NCBI GenBank assembly: GCA_964475945.1
Contig: CAYYYF010000001.1
Location: 157,925 to 221,924 of the forward strand
DNA: 64,000 bases
From: JBBIQH01 sp964475945
Lineage (GTDB): Archaea > Thermoproteota > Nitrososphaeria > Nitrososphaerales > Nitrosocaldaceae
Reading direction: 5' to 3'
Below, piece after piece: positions 8,587 through 17,421 of this stretch (the stretch's first letter is position 1; each line of letters starts with the position of its first letter). The notes beneath the pieces are model-generated. The model was not told the origin of the DNA and made no database searches. It saw only the letters and a list, made by a program, of their open reading frames with translations. A program made the translations under genes and the position numbers.

Positions 8587-8996
8587 CCAAATAACCTCTT
8601 ATGCTCTTGCATCATACACCTATTGTATACAACCCTAATGCCATGCCTTCTAGCCTCTTCTATAGCCTCCTTATTGTATATGCCTAGCTGTAGCCATATA
8701 ACCTTAACATTACCATGCTCTACTGCATCTTTAACAACATCATATACCTGCTCAGATGGTCTAAATACATCAACTATATCTATACTCTCATTAACATCCT
8801 TAAGGCTCTTGTATACCTTTTTGCCTAATATCTCATCAGCGAATGGGTTTATTGGTATTATGTTATAGCCCTTCTCCATTAGATACTTTGGTACTATATG
8901 AGCCTCCTTGCTTGGATCTCGTGATATGCCTACAACTGCTACATTCCTCATAGCAAGTATTGCCCTTATCTCATCATCAGAGTAGTTATCCCTCAT
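8583..8996 (-). CDS. CoA-binding (Rossmann, YccU-type) protein
   Basis: 137 residues matching the CoA_binding_2 family: VAVVGISRDPSKEAHIVPKYLMEKGY (split: nucleotide-binding turn VVGISRDPSK near residues 20-29), then IIPINPFADEILGKKVYKSL, IDIVDVFRPSEQV and VIWLQLGIYNKEAIEEA, ending in VVYNRCMMQEHKRL. These are stand-alone relatives of the succinyl-CoA synthetase alpha N-terminal domain; physiological role unclear. Divergent from birA across a 42-bp spacer, so both promoters must be compact. Confidence 0.85.
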   Translation of the reverse strand: MRDNYSDDEIRAILAMRNVAVVGISRDPSKEAHIVPKYLMEKGYNIIPINPFADEILGKKVYKSLKDVNESIDIVDVFRPSEQVYDVVKDAVEHGNVKVIWLQLGIYNKEAIEEARRHGIRVVYNRCMMQEHKRLFG

Positions 8997-9038
8997 GCAC
9001 CTATTACTTATTTATACTCTATTTAAATAGTTAGTATT

Positions 9039-10022
9039 ATGAGTAAGGATAAGAACTACATAAAGGTGCTAATTATACTTAAAGAGCATGACGACTACAT
9101 CTCTGGGGAGTATATAGGCAAGATGCTTGGCGTATCAAGGGTTAGCATATGGAAGTATATCTCAATACTAAGGAGGTATGGTTATGTCATAGAATCAAGG
9201 CAGAAGAGAGGGTATAGGCTAACAGGGATACCAGATAGGCTACTACCATGGGAGATAATGGATAGGCTTAAGGGTAAGAGCATGATTAAAGATGTAGTAT
9301 ATTATGAGGAGGTAGAGTCTACTCAAGATGTTGCATTAAGGCTAGCAGAACAGGGTAAGCATTCCATACTGGTAGTTGCAGAAAGGCAGAGTAAGGGTAG
9401 GGGAAGGTTAGCAAGGCATTGGATATCACCATATGGAGGCATATGGTTCTCATTCATAATCAAGCCAAGGCATGTAAGTAATATATGGATGATATCTCTG
9501 CTGAGTGCATTGGCAGTATGCCATGCAGTAAACTCTAACTACAAGTTGGATGCTATGATAAAGTGGCCTAACGATGTTGTTATAAGGTATAGGAAGGTTG
9601 CTGGTATATTGGTAGATGCAAGTATTGAGCAGGATGAGATGCATTATGCTGTAATAGGTATAGGTATAAATGCAAATATAAGCAAGGATGTTATAGAAAG
9701 AGGAATCAAAGATAGTTATAGTTATGGTTTAACCACACTTATGCATGAACTTAACATGCAGGTTGATAGGGTTATGCTCTTAACAGATACCATAATCTGG
9801 TTTGAACATCTATACTCCATGCTTCGCTCTAACAGAGCAGGATTAATGGAGGATATTAAGAGGCATATGGTATTAGACAGGGTTAAGGTTGTAAGCAAAG
9901 AGGAGAGTATAGAGGGAGATGCATTAGGGATAGATGAGGATGATGGCTCGCTTATAGTTGATGAGGGCGGAAGAATAAGGAAGATCTTTGCAGGGGATGT
10001 ATATATTAGGTATGCTAAATAG
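9039..10022 (+). CDS. birA: biotin-protein ligase with N-terminal HTH (BirA)
   Basis: Activates biotin with ATP and attaches it to the carrier lysine of biotin-dependent carboxylases. 327 residues. The N-terminal winged-helix region (GKMLGVSRVSIWKYISILRR, residues 27-46) is followed by the catalytic domain with VESTQD, the biotinyl-AMP loop KGRGRLARHWISPYGG (119-134) and KWPNDV, and a C-terminal SH3-like domain (EGDALGIDEDDGSLIV). The HTH suggests it also represses biotin-related genes, as in bacterial class II ligases. An AT-rich TATA-like stretch (9009-9028) lies just upstream, consistent with a leaderless mRNA. Confidence 0.93.
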   Translation: MSKDKNYIKVLIILKEHDDYISGEYIGKMLGVSRVSIWKYISILRRYGYVIESRQKRGYRLTGIPDRLLPWEIMDRLKGKSMIKDVVYYEEVESTQDVALRLAEQGKHSILVVAERQSKGRGRLARHWISPYGGIWFSFIIKPRHVSNIWMISLLSALAVCHAVNSNYKLDAMIKWPNDVVIRYRKVAGILVDASIEQDEMHYAVIGIGINANISKDVIERGIKDSYSYGLTTLMHELNMQVDRVMLLTDTIIWFEHLYSMLRSNRAGLMEDIKRHMVLDRVKVVSKEESIEGDALGIDEDDGSLIVDEGGRIRKIFAGDVYIRYAK

Positions 10023-10043
10023 AATAGAAGATGATTATCATTG

Positions 10044-10223
10044 CTACTTTGCCAAGCCCATCAGCTCCCAGTTCTGTCCAACCCTTCTCTTTAACTTGAA
10101 CCTCTTTATGTAGTTGCGCTTATTCCTTACCTTTGGTACTGGGCTATGCTTTGGTCTAGCCTGTAGCTTTGGTGTCTGACTCTTAACCTTTCCTGCCTTT
10201 GTTATAGAGCCATGTGTTGGCAT
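10044..10223 (-). CDS. rps30e: small subunit ribosomal protein eS30
   Basis: A 59-residue gene easily missed by length filters. The reading from ATG at 10223 gives MPTHGSITKAGKVKSQTPKL, continuing QARPKHSPVPKVRNKRNYIK and ending in a basic block followed by ELMGLAK. This has the eS30 (S30e) signature: HGSLTKAGKV-like start, KxQTPK, and P(K/R)xxxR in the centre. eS30 is an archaeal/eukaryotic 40S/30S protein. It is convergent with birA, only 21 bp from the birA stop, and divergent from the next small membrane protein. Confidence 0.9.
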   Translation of the reverse strand: MPTHGSITKAGKVKSQTPKLQARPKHSPVPKVRNKRNYIKRFKLKRRVGQNWELMGLAK

Positions 10224-10283
10224 ACTGCTATTATAAGCATACTCATATAAAAGTTAATATCCTTTAAATGCTTAATCTACTCT

Positions 10284-10496
10284 ATGGATATAAGGATTCT
10301 TGTTATAGGAGGTATACTTATTGCCATAGGGGTTACTGTAAGCACTACATTTGGAGGTTTTCTTGCATCTGCTCCATTGAGTGCATGGAATGAGGCTAGG
10401 GGTATTGCCCAATTAGGTACGATAGCAGCAAGCATAGGTGTTCTGATGGTTATAATAAGCTTTGGGCTTAGGAGGAGAGGTAGGAGTATTAAGTAG
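10284..10496 (+). CDS. small two-helix membrane protein, hypothetical
   Basis: 70 residues with two hydrophobic segments (residues 5-27 and 44-63) separated by a short loop containing WNEARG, ending in a basic tail (RRRGRSIK). Predicted inner-membrane protein, N-out or hairpin. No family recognised. Preceded by an AT-rich region suitable for a TATA box (10250-10265). Confidence 0.6.
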   Translation: MDIRILVIGGILIAIGVTVSTTFGGFLASAPLSAWNEARGIAQLGTIAASIGVLMVIISFGLRRRGRSIK

Positions 10497-10504
10497 ATAT
10501 CGGG

Positions 10505-10984
10505 TTAGGATAAATGAATATAATTGCTAAGATGATTTCTACATTCTTCAATCACTCTCGTGAATTTATCATTCTTGAATTTATCATTATTATCTAAAAT
10601 GCTTAATATTTTATGAGCATCTTTACTCTTAATCTCTCGCCCTCTTCCTCTGAGCTTAGGTTCTAGCTTAATAAATATATCCTCTATCTTTGGATCAAAT
10701 ATTACTGCAATAACTTGATCAGATTGAATACCAAATAGTATACCAGTAACTATTTTATCTGTAAGAGGGGTTAGATTGAAACGCTTATCTATATTTACTC
10801 TACTTTTTCCTTCTTCATAGTCAATTATTGCAATAATCCTTATGTTTTTATCCTTCTCCCTAATATTGTCAATCTCATGAAGTATCACATCTCTACCCAT
10901 TCTCCATTTATGAGTAGGCTTTAACCCTAAGCGAGATGCAAACCAGTAATTAGCATAGCATTCAGCAAATACTATTAATTTCAT
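10505..10984 (-). CDS. TOPRIM/DUF4276-like partner of the adjacent ATPase (tentative)
   Basis: 159 residues, alpha/beta, soluble. The N-terminal strand plus acid (LIVFAECYANYWFASRL), a later acidic turn (RIIAIIDYEEGKSRV) and a third element (VIAVIFDPKIEDIFIKLEP) are spaced like the E...DxD acidic motifs of small TOPRIM-like nuclease partners. This is pattern-level only and the family was not recognised with certainty. It overlaps the stop of the ATPase gene by 4 bp and so is its coupled second gene. AT-rich codon use differs from the surrounding housekeeping genes, which suggests transfer. Confidence 0.6.
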   Translation of the reverse strand: MKLIVFAECYANYWFASRLGLKPTHKWRMGRDVILHEIDNIREKDKNIRIIAIIDYEEGKSRVNIDKRFNLTPLTDKIVTGILFGIQSDQVIAVIFDPKIEDIFIKLEPKLRGRGREIKSKDAHKILSILDNNDKFKNDKFTRVIEECRNHLSNYIHLS

Positions 10985-12105
10985 TCCTCAAAGTACTCTG
11001 CTACCATGCTAGGAGTATACCCTATCAGATCTATGGAGGATATATACTTCTCTGCTAACTTCTCATTACTGATACTCTTAGCCATGGTATTGCCATCACT
11101 ATCCCTAAATACGTAGTATGTCTTCACATCTTTTACCCTATCCCATAGCAAAGATACGAATAATGGGTTATGAGTAGAGACTATAACATACAATATATCT
11201 ATTGCCTCTTTAATATGATCAGCAAGAAGAGATAAAAGGTATGGGAAGACATGCGCTTCAGGCTCCTCTAGCATGAGTATGAACCTCTTCTCTAAACCAT
11301 ATTTCTTAACAAAGTATATTGAGGTCTTTATAGCAGCAAGATAATAAAGCATCCTTAGCAATGAATCAGATATGTTATTATAATTCTCTATCTCTACATC
11401 ATAATCATATATTACTATTCTATCCTTTGATAATTTTAGTTCGATCTTCTCTTCTAAGTTGTTATATATAGCCTCGTTTAATTCACGTATAACATCAGCA
11501 ATAAGAGATTTCACCTGTAGAATATTCGTACCGCTTTCTGCTAGTATGGTCTTGGGATTATCCCGTCTAGTCTGAATAGAATTAAAGAAGTGAGTATTAA
11601 GTTGGTATCTCTCATAACTATAAAGGTAACTAACTATATATAATGAGAGAGTAATATTTGGTATTTGAGATTGTAGTAGAGATTGAAATTGAATGGGAGT
11701 ATTATTAATTCTGATTATTGGTATTCCACCCTCATAGTATAACTTTATTTCATCATACCGCTCTCCCCTAGTTACTCTTATTATTAGATCTTGATTAATT
11801 GCATAATTCTTAAATAGTTGTTCTAGTTGCGTAGATGGTTGCGGAGATGACGGTAGTCTTAAATTGTACTGTAAGTGTAAGTTGGTTATAAGGTTTATGT
11901 TATTAACATTATACTCATTATTTACAATAGAAGTATGGAATAACTTAGATAGATAACCCATAAATCCTATAGCCTCAAGTATGTTACTCTTTCCAGATGC
12001 AGGGGGTCCTAGAAGTATGGTCAGAGGCTCTAACTTTAATTCTAACTCCTTTATGCTCTTAAAGTTATATATGTATATATCAAGCATAATATAACTTGCT
12101 TCCAT
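10981..12105 (-). CDS. AAA/ABC-type ATPase of the OLD/RecF-like AAA_21 class
   Basis: 374 residues. The N-terminus IYNFKSIKELELKLEPLTIL leads into Walker A GPPASGKS (33-40) followed by NILEAIGFMG. The C-terminal half has Walker B ILMLEEPEAHVFPYL and the switch histidine VSTHNPLFVSLL. This is the layout of OLD/RecF-like ATPases that pair with an effector in defence cassettes. The start may be Met7 (MLDIYIYN), which fits the family better. First gene of a two-gene cassette inserted between small housekeeping genes. Whether it acts in phage defence, DNA repair or otherwise is unproven. Confidence 0.85.
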   Translation of the reverse strand: MEASYIMLDIYIYNFKSIKELELKLEPLTILLGPPASGKSNILEAIGFMGYLSKLFHTSIVNNEYNVNNINLITNLHLQYNLRLPSSPQPSTQLEQLFKNYAINQDLIIRVTRGERYDEIKLYYEGGIPIIRINNTPIQFQSLLQSQIPNITLSLYIVSYLYSYERYQLNTHFFNSIQTRRDNPKTILAESGTNILQVKSLIADVIRELNEAIYNNLEEKIELKLSKDRIVIYDYDVEIENYNNISDSLLRMLYYLAAIKTSIYFVKKYGLEKRFILMLEEPEAHVFPYLLSLLADHIKEAIDILYVIVSTHNPLFVSLLWDRVKDVKTYYVFRDSDGNTMAKSISNEKLAEKYISSIDLIGYTPSMVAEYFEE

Positions 12106-12154
12106 TAGTATATAAAGGTAAAGAATTTAAGTCTCGTAATCCTATATTTAATTA

Positions 12155-12364
12155 ATGAGTTTATTCCTTGCCCAGAAGAGGCTTGCAAGGAAGGATATGC
12201 ATACACTCTACGATGCAGCATTTGCAAGGCTTGAGAGCCTATCAGACAAGGAGTTAATAGATATACTTAAGAATAAAGAGGTTAGCAATGAGCTTGCTGC
12301 AAAGGCTAAATGGATCCTCTGGAGGAGGCTAGATCCTCAGGATAGGGATGCCGTAGAGGTATAA
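12155..12364 (+). CDS. hypothetical helical protein
   Basis: 69 residues, fully helical and charged, with LESLSDKELIDILKN and AAKAKWILWRRLDPQDRDAVEV. No signal or membrane segment. It starts with ATG at 12155 soon after a TATA-like ATATTTAATTAA stretch. Divergent from the ATPase cassette. Composition matches native genes and it is likely real, but the family is unknown. Confidence 0.65.
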   Translation: MSLFLAQKRLARKDMHTLYDAAFARLESLSDKELIDILKNKEVSNELAAKAKWILWRRLDPQDRDAVEV

Positions 12365-12395
12365 TCACTTATACTTATTATTCAAATTATTTTTA

Positions 12396-13481
12396 TTAAA
12401 AGTATCTTACTATATTATGGAATGTATCCCTCAATGCTGGAACCCTATTGATCTCCCTTATCATATGCACAAGCTCATCTATACTTGTTGCATTCCTTAC
12501 CCCTGCTGCCCTGTATATCTCCTCAGCAAACGCTGTGCCTACAAGGTCATTGCCTCCATAGTATAGGCATACCTGAGCCATCTTCTTCCCTACTGCAAGC
12601 CAATATACAGATATGCTATCTATTGCATTCATAAGCATAAGCCTTGATACTGCTATTATCTTAAGGTCATAGGTTGCTGGGTAATCCTTGAGCATTCCTT
12701 TAGCAAGTAGTTCAGTGTTATCCTTACTGAACCTTAATGGTATGAAGGTTAGGAAGCCCTTACTCCTCTTCTGCAGTTCCCTAAGCCTTATGAGATGATC
12801 TATAACATGCCTATCCTCTTCTATATGGGCATAGAGCATTGTGCAATTACTCTTTATACCTAGCCTATGTGCTTCTTCTGCTGTGCTTAACCACTCCTCT
12901 GCTGAGCACTTGCCCCTTACTATCTTGCTCCTAACCTCCTCATGGAATATCTCTGCCCCTCCTCCTGCTAAAGCATCTAAACCTGCATCCTTTAACCTTG
13001 ATAAAACTTCCCTTACTGTATTATGCGTAACCTTTGCTATGAAGAATACCTCCGCTGGAGTGAATGCCTTAACAGTAACATTGAACCTAGACTTTATTGC
13101 CCTTATCATATCCTCATAGTACTCCAACTTTAACCTTGGATGGAACCCTCCAACTATATGGAGCTCATTTGCACCCATGCTTACTGCTATATCTGCCCTC
13201 TTAACCATATCATCAACGCTTAAGGTATAGGCATCTTCATCACCCTCCTTCCTGTAAAAAGCGCATAGAGGGCATGATGCAGCACATACATTAGTGTAAT
13301 TTATGTAGTAGGAGCATGTGAATGTGACAGTATTTCCCTTAACCCTTTGCCTAACCATATCTGCTACCAAGCCTAACGTATGTATATCCTCATATGCCAT
13401 CAACTCAAGCCCGTCCTTGAAGGATAACTCCTCTCCATGTAATGCCCTCTCAAGTGCCCTTGAGTACTCTGCTACAACCAC
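12396..13481 (-). CDS. mqnE: aminofutalosine synthase (radical SAM)
   Basis: Futalosine route to menaquinone: radical SAM addition of chorismate-derived enolpyruvyl benzoate and S-adenosylmethionine to give 6-amino-6-deoxyfutalosine. 361 residues. The [4Fe-4S] cysteines are Cys66, Cys70 and Cys73 (VCAASCPLCAFY). MqnE-type features include ANELHIVGGFHP and VKAFTPAEVFFIAK, and GAEIFHEEVRSKI. It is a paralogue of the divergent mqnC; the GGFHP motif (against QGGHNP) separates the two. Spacer to mqnC is 91 bp, holding both promoters. Confidence 0.88.
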   Translation of the reverse strand: MVVAEYSRALERALHGEELSFKDGLELMAYEDIHTLGLVADMVRQRVKGNTVTFTCSYYINYTNVCAASCPLCAFYRKEGDEDAYTLSVDDMVKRADIAVSMGANELHIVGGFHPRLKLEYYEDMIRAIKSRFNVTVKAFTPAEVFFIAKVTHNTVREVLSRLKDAGLDALAGGGAEIFHEEVRSKIVRGKCSAEEWLSTAEEAHRLGIKSNCTMLYAHIEEDRHVIDHLIRLRELQKRSKGFLTFIPLRFSKDNTELLAKGMLKDYPATYDLKIIAVSRLMLMNAIDSISVYWLAVGKKMAQVCLYYGGNDLVGTAFAEEIYRAAGVRNATSIDELVHMIREINRVPALRDTFHNIVRYF

Positions 13482-13572
13482 GATATAGGTTGTGCATGCT
13501 CATATTTATTATATTATTACCATAATGGTAATGGCTATGAAAGAATAAATAATATATCTGCAGAGGTTACAC

Positions 13573-14676
13573 ATGGATGATATTAAGGATATACTTGAGA
13601 AGGTATTAGATAAGAGATATGATAATGATCTAACCTATGATGATTGCTTAAGACTCATGAGATCTGATGATGTACATGCAATAGGAAGAGTAGCATATAT
13701 ACTGAAGAGGAGGCTCTTCGATAACAAGGTTACCTTCATAAACAACCTTATCCTTAACTACACCAACATATGCATAACATACTGTAAGTTCTGTGCATTC
13801 TATAGACCTCCTAGGCATCAGGAAGGTTATACTGTAAGCATAGATGAGTGCATCAACAGGGTTGTAAGGGCAAAACAGTTATACAATATAAGGCAGGTTA
13901 TGATGCAGGGAGGGCATAACCCAGAGCTTGGTATCGAGTATTACGAGGATATATTCAGGGGGATAAAGCAGAGGTGCCCAGATGTTGCTATACACTCGCT
14001 AAGCCCATCAGAGATAGATATGATAGCCAAGGTTGAGCGCTCAAGCACAAGAGAGGTATTAGCAAGGCTCAAGGATGCTGGGCTTGATTCAATAGCAGGT
14101 GGAGGGGCAGAGATACTTGTAGATGAGGTTAAGGATATCATAAGCCCTCTAAAGATAAGTAGTGATGAGTGGTTAAGGATAATGGAAGAAGCTCATTTAT
14201 TAGGCATACCATCAAGTGCAACCATGATGTATGGACATGTTGAGAGCATAGAGCATAGAGCATCATCACTCATGAAGATAATAGAACTACAGAGGAAGAC
14301 TGGAGGGTTCATAGCATTCATACCATGGAACTTTGAGCCTAACAATACTGAACTGCAGAGCAAGGGTATGGTAAGGTACTCCTCAGGAGGCATACAGCTG
14401 CTTAAGATGATAGCAGTAGCAAGGATAATGCTTTATGGGCTTGTAGATCATATCCAATCATCGTGGCTGACCAATGGCATACATATGGCACAGCTTGCCT
14501 TACTATATGGTGCAGATGACTTTGGAGGAACCTTGCATGGAGAGGAGGTTGTAACAGCAACAGGAGCAAGATCTACCACGCTTGTACAAGATGAGATAGT
14601 TAATGCTATAAAGCAGCTAGGTATGATTGCTGTTGAGAGGGATAACATGTATAACCACATAAATATAATTAATTGA
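13573..14676 (+). CDS. mqnC: dehypoxanthine futalosine cyclase (radical SAM)
   Basis: Cyclises dehypoxanthine futalosine to cyclic DHFL in menaquinone synthesis. 367 residues. Radical SAM cysteines Cys67, Cys71 and Cys74 (ICITYCKFCAFYRPP), then the MqnC hallmark MMQGGHNPELGIEYYED, SLSPSEIDMIAK, and GLDSIAGGGAEIL. It sits back to back with mqnE. MqnB/MqnA/MqnD are not in the window; a UbiD decarboxylase 1.3 kb downstream may serve the later step. Confidence 0.88.
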   Translation: MDDIKDILEKVLDKRYDNDLTYDDCLRLMRSDDVHAIGRVAYILKRRLFDNKVTFINNLILNYTNICITYCKFCAFYRPPRHQEGYTVSIDECINRVVRAKQLYNIRQVMMQGGHNPELGIEYYEDIFRGIKQRCPDVAIHSLSPSEIDMIAKVERSSTREVLARLKDAGLDSIAGGGAEILVDEVKDIISPLKISSDEWLRIMEEAHLLGIPSSATMMYGHVESIEHRASSLMKIIELQRKTGGFIAFIPWNFEPNNTELQSKGMVRYSSGGIQLLKMIAVARIMLYGLVDHIQSSWLTNGIHMAQLALLYGADDFGGTLHGEEVVTATGARSTTLVQDEIVNAIKQLGMIAVERDNMYNHINIIN

Positions 14677-14734
14677 TCAATATTACAATTTTAATTTTAA
14701 TAAACTTATATATGGAAAATCAATAATTATAACC

Positions 14735-15469
14735 ATGGAGAGGGTAATAACTGGTATACCAGGGTTAGATGATATACTGCATGGAGGAATACCAAAGAGG
14801 AACGTTGTGCTTCTAGCAGGTGGTCCAGGTACAGGTAAATCCATCCTTGCACAGCAGTACATATACAACGGTCTACTAAATGGAGAGAATGGTCTATTGG
14901 TTGCTTTAGAGGAGCATCCTGTACAGATAAGGCTTAACTTTAAGCATTTTGATTGGGATATAAACAAGTATGAGAAAGAGAATAAGTTTGCCATAGTTGA
15001 TGCCTTCACTGCTGGTATAGGAGAAGCAGCAAAGAGAGAGAAGTATGTTGTTCAATCTGATGATTTCCATTCACTTCTAGATGTTATAAGGAATGCTATA
15101 AAAGACATAAATGCTGTGAGGGTAGTTGTAGACTCTGTTACAACAATATATATAACAAAACCTACTCTTGCTAGAAGTATGGTACTTCAACTGAAGAAAT
15201 TGCTATCTGGCTTAGGATGCACATCACTGCTCATATCACAGGTTAGTCTAAATGAGAGAGGTTTCGGAGGCCCTGGGGTAGAACATGCTGTAGATGGTAT
15301 AATCAGGCTTGACCTTGATGAGGTTAAAGGCGAGTTACAGAGGAGTATAATAATATGGAAGATGAGGGGTACATCTCACTCTATGAAGAGGCATCCATTT
15401 GAGATAACAGGTAAGGGAATAAATATACATGTGGATAAGATTGTGCAGGAGGTGATTGAGCAGCAGTAG
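14735..15469 (+). CDS. KaiC-like RecA-superfamily ATPase
   Basis: 244 residues, single KaiC domain. Starts ITGIPGLDDILHGGIPKRN, the KaiC/RadA-like entry, then Walker A GGPGTGKS (29-36), an acidic region ALEEHP, and Walker B VVVDSVTTIYI. Archaeal single-domain KaiC proteins are signalling ATPases; partners and clock function are not implied. It overlaps the next gene by 14 bp, so the HTH protein is its probable partner. ArlH in the same window is a distant relative. Confidence 0.85.
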   Translation: MERVITGIPGLDDILHGGIPKRNVVLLAGGPGTGKSILAQQYIYNGLLNGENGLLVALEEHPVQIRLNFKHFDWDINKYEKENKFAIVDAFTAGIGEAAKREKYVVQSDDFHSLLDVIRNAIKDINAVRVVVDSVTTIYITKPTLARSMVLQLKKLLSGLGCTSLLISQVSLNERGFGGPGVEHAVDGIIRLDLDEVKGELQRSIIIWKMRGTSHSMKRHPFEITGKGINIHVDKIVQEVIEQQ

Positions 15470-15926
15470 CAGTATATCTTTAACCCCGATAGGTAGGGAG
15501 CAGATACATAAACTTGAGACAGCATTACTACTTGGGACACTCTTTAGAGAGGATGTCTTAAATATGCTTAAAGAACCAGAGGATAGGTTAACCTGGGTTG
15601 ATGCTCTAGCAGTTGCGGCTGCTGCAATTGCAAGGGAAGCAGCAAAGATGAGTGTAAGTGAGATAGCAGATGATCTAGGGAGATCAGAGGCATCCATAAG
15701 GCAGCATTTATCTGGCAAGAGCAAGGCTGGAAAGTTGGTTAAGGAGACGTATGGAAGGTTTACTAAAGAAGGGGTTAATCTAAACCTTCCCTTAACAGAT
15801 ACCAATGTTAATGAAAAGGTTAATTCTATACTAAGCAGGTATGAAGAGACGGTAAAGAGACTTAAGGAAGATCTTGAGAACATTACAACATTACTTAATG
15901 AGTTAAAAAGTATTTACTCTAAATAA
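15456..15926 (+). CDS. HTH protein paired with the KaiC-like ATPase
   Basis: 156 residues beginning at a TTG (15456) inside the end of the KaiC-like gene. The central region has a helix-turn-helix: MSVSEIADDLGRSEASIRQHLSGKSKAGKL. A C-terminal coiled coil follows (ILSRYEETVKRLKEDLENIT). Likely a DNA-binding regulator. The overlap of 14 bp and shared strand imply cotranslation with the ATPase. Another start further in, such as a downstream Met, would cost the N-terminal Ser-rich stretch only. Confidence 0.75.
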   Translation: MSSSSSISLTPIGREQIHKLETALLLGTLFREDVLNMLKEPEDRLTWVDALAVAAAAIAREAAKMSVSEIADDLGRSEASIRQHLSGKSKAGKLVKETYGRFTKEGVNLNLPLTDTNVNEKVNSILSRYEETVKRLKEDLENITTLLNELKSIYSK

Positions 15927-15929
15927 TTT

Positions 15930-17375
15930 TTAGGTTATTCCATACTCACTCCATCTTGAATCAACCAATCTCTTTGTATCCTCATCAACCTCTACCAACT
16001 CAAATACCTCCCACGCACCCTCCTCCTTTAACTTTATAGTAGCATCTATTCCTATCTTTGAGCCTACATTGCTTGAGTATGCTGATGGATCAAGGGTATC
16101 TGTTGGAGCATTATCTATTATTACAATATCCCTAGCAGGGTTGCACCTTGTTGTAACTGCCCATATGACCTCGTTGATGTTATGCACATCTATATCATCA
16201 TCAACCACTATAATCATCTTAGTCAAGGAGAGCTGCCCTAGCCCCCATAGACCAAACATAACCTTCTTTGCTTGGAATGGGTATCTCTTCTTTATGGATA
16301 CTACTGCTAAACCTTGGAACCAGCCATATGCTGGCATGGCAAAGTCAACCACCTCAGGATGTAATAACCTTATCAATGGTAGGAATGAGCGCTCTATAAC
16401 ATACCCTATGTATGAGTCCTCTAGCACAGGCTTGCCTACTACTGTTGTTAAGTATATTGGATCCTCCCTATGCATAATACCCTTTAATGTAAATACTGGG
16501 TAATACTCCTGCTGCGAATAGTAGCCTACATGATCACCAAATGGGCCCTCAAGCATCCTACTGCCAGGATCAACGTAGCCCTCAAGCACTATCTCAGCCT
16601 CTGCTGGTACCTCAAGATCTATGCTATTGCATTTAACTAACCTTAAGCCCTTGCCTCTTACTATTCCAGAGAATAGATACTTATCTATACCCTCGGGGAC
16701 TGGTGCTACTGCAGAGAATACTGTAGCAGGGTCGCAGCCTATTATAACAGCAGCCTCTATGCCCTTACCCTTCTCCTTGCTCATAAGGTAGTGCTGTGCA
16801 CCCCTCTTATGTATCTGCCAGTGCATTATTGCATGCTTCTCATCGATTATCTGCATCCTATACACCCCTAGGTTCCTTACACCATCCTCTGGGTTCTTTG
16901 TTAATACTAGACCAAAGGTTATGAACCTTCCAGCATCCTTAGGCCATGACTTTAATGCAGGCAAGGTTAGCAGTGATGCATTGCTACTCTCATAAACCTC
17001 TTGAACATGACCCTTGCTTACAATCTTTGGTGTAGTATCGCTTATCTCTGCTAGCTTTGGTAGCATCTTTAGTTTAGATATTATGCTAGAGGGTATCTCC
17101 ATCCTTGTTAATGCTACTATCCTCTCCCCTATCTCCTCAAAGTTATCTACCTCTAATGCTAACCTAAGCCTATCTATGCTACCAAAGGCATTCCCTAATA
17201 CCCTCCTGTTAAAGCCCTTTACATCCTCAAATAGTATAGCCTTGCCATTGCTATACATAACCCTCCTTAGGATCTCTGCCATCTCAAGGTCAACACTAAC
17301 GCTAGCCTTTACTCTAGCAAGCATATTGTTCTCCTCTAATGCATCTATATACTCCCTAAGGCTATCAAATGGCAT
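15930..17375 (-). CDS. UbiD-family prenyl-FMN decarboxylase
   Basis: 481 residues with full UbiD layout: N-terminal SLREYIDALEENNMLARV, central HWQIHKRGAQHYL, FSAVAPVPEGIDKYLFSG, LEGPFGDHVGYYS (substrate/prFMN site) and the C-terminal DDDIDVHNINEVIWA, CNPARDIVI, SKIGIDATIKL. UbiD enzymes decarboxylate aromatic or polyprenylated acids using prenylated FMN. Its position beside mqnE/mqnC suggests the naphthoate decarboxylation of the futalosine pathway; that assignment is inference. Convergent with the HTH gene with 3 bp between stops. Confidence 0.9.
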   Translation of the reverse strand: MPFDSLREYIDALEENNMLARVKASVSVDLEMAEILRRVMYSNGKAILFEDVKGFNRRVLGNAFGSIDRLRLALEVDNFEEIGERIVALTRMEIPSSIISKLKMLPKLAEISDTTPKIVSKGHVQEVYESSNASLLTLPALKSWPKDAGRFITFGLVLTKNPEDGVRNLGVYRMQIIDEKHAIMHWQIHKRGAQHYLMSKEKGKGIEAAVIIGCDPATVFSAVAPVPEGIDKYLFSGIVRGKGLRLVKCNSIDLEVPAEAEIVLEGYVDPGSRMLEGPFGDHVGYYSQQEYYPVFTLKGIMHREDPIYLTTVVGKPVLEDSYIGYVIERSFLPLIRLLHPEVVDFAMPAYGWFQGLAVVSIKKRYPFQAKKVMFGLWGLGQLSLTKMIIVVDDDIDVHNINEVIWAVTTRCNPARDIVIIDNAPTDTLDPSAYSSNVGSKIGIDATIKLKEEGAWEVFELVEVDEDTKRLVDSRWSEYGIT

Positions 17376-17421
17376 ACTATAATCCTGATATCAATATTAT
17401 TAAATCCTTTTATGCATAATG

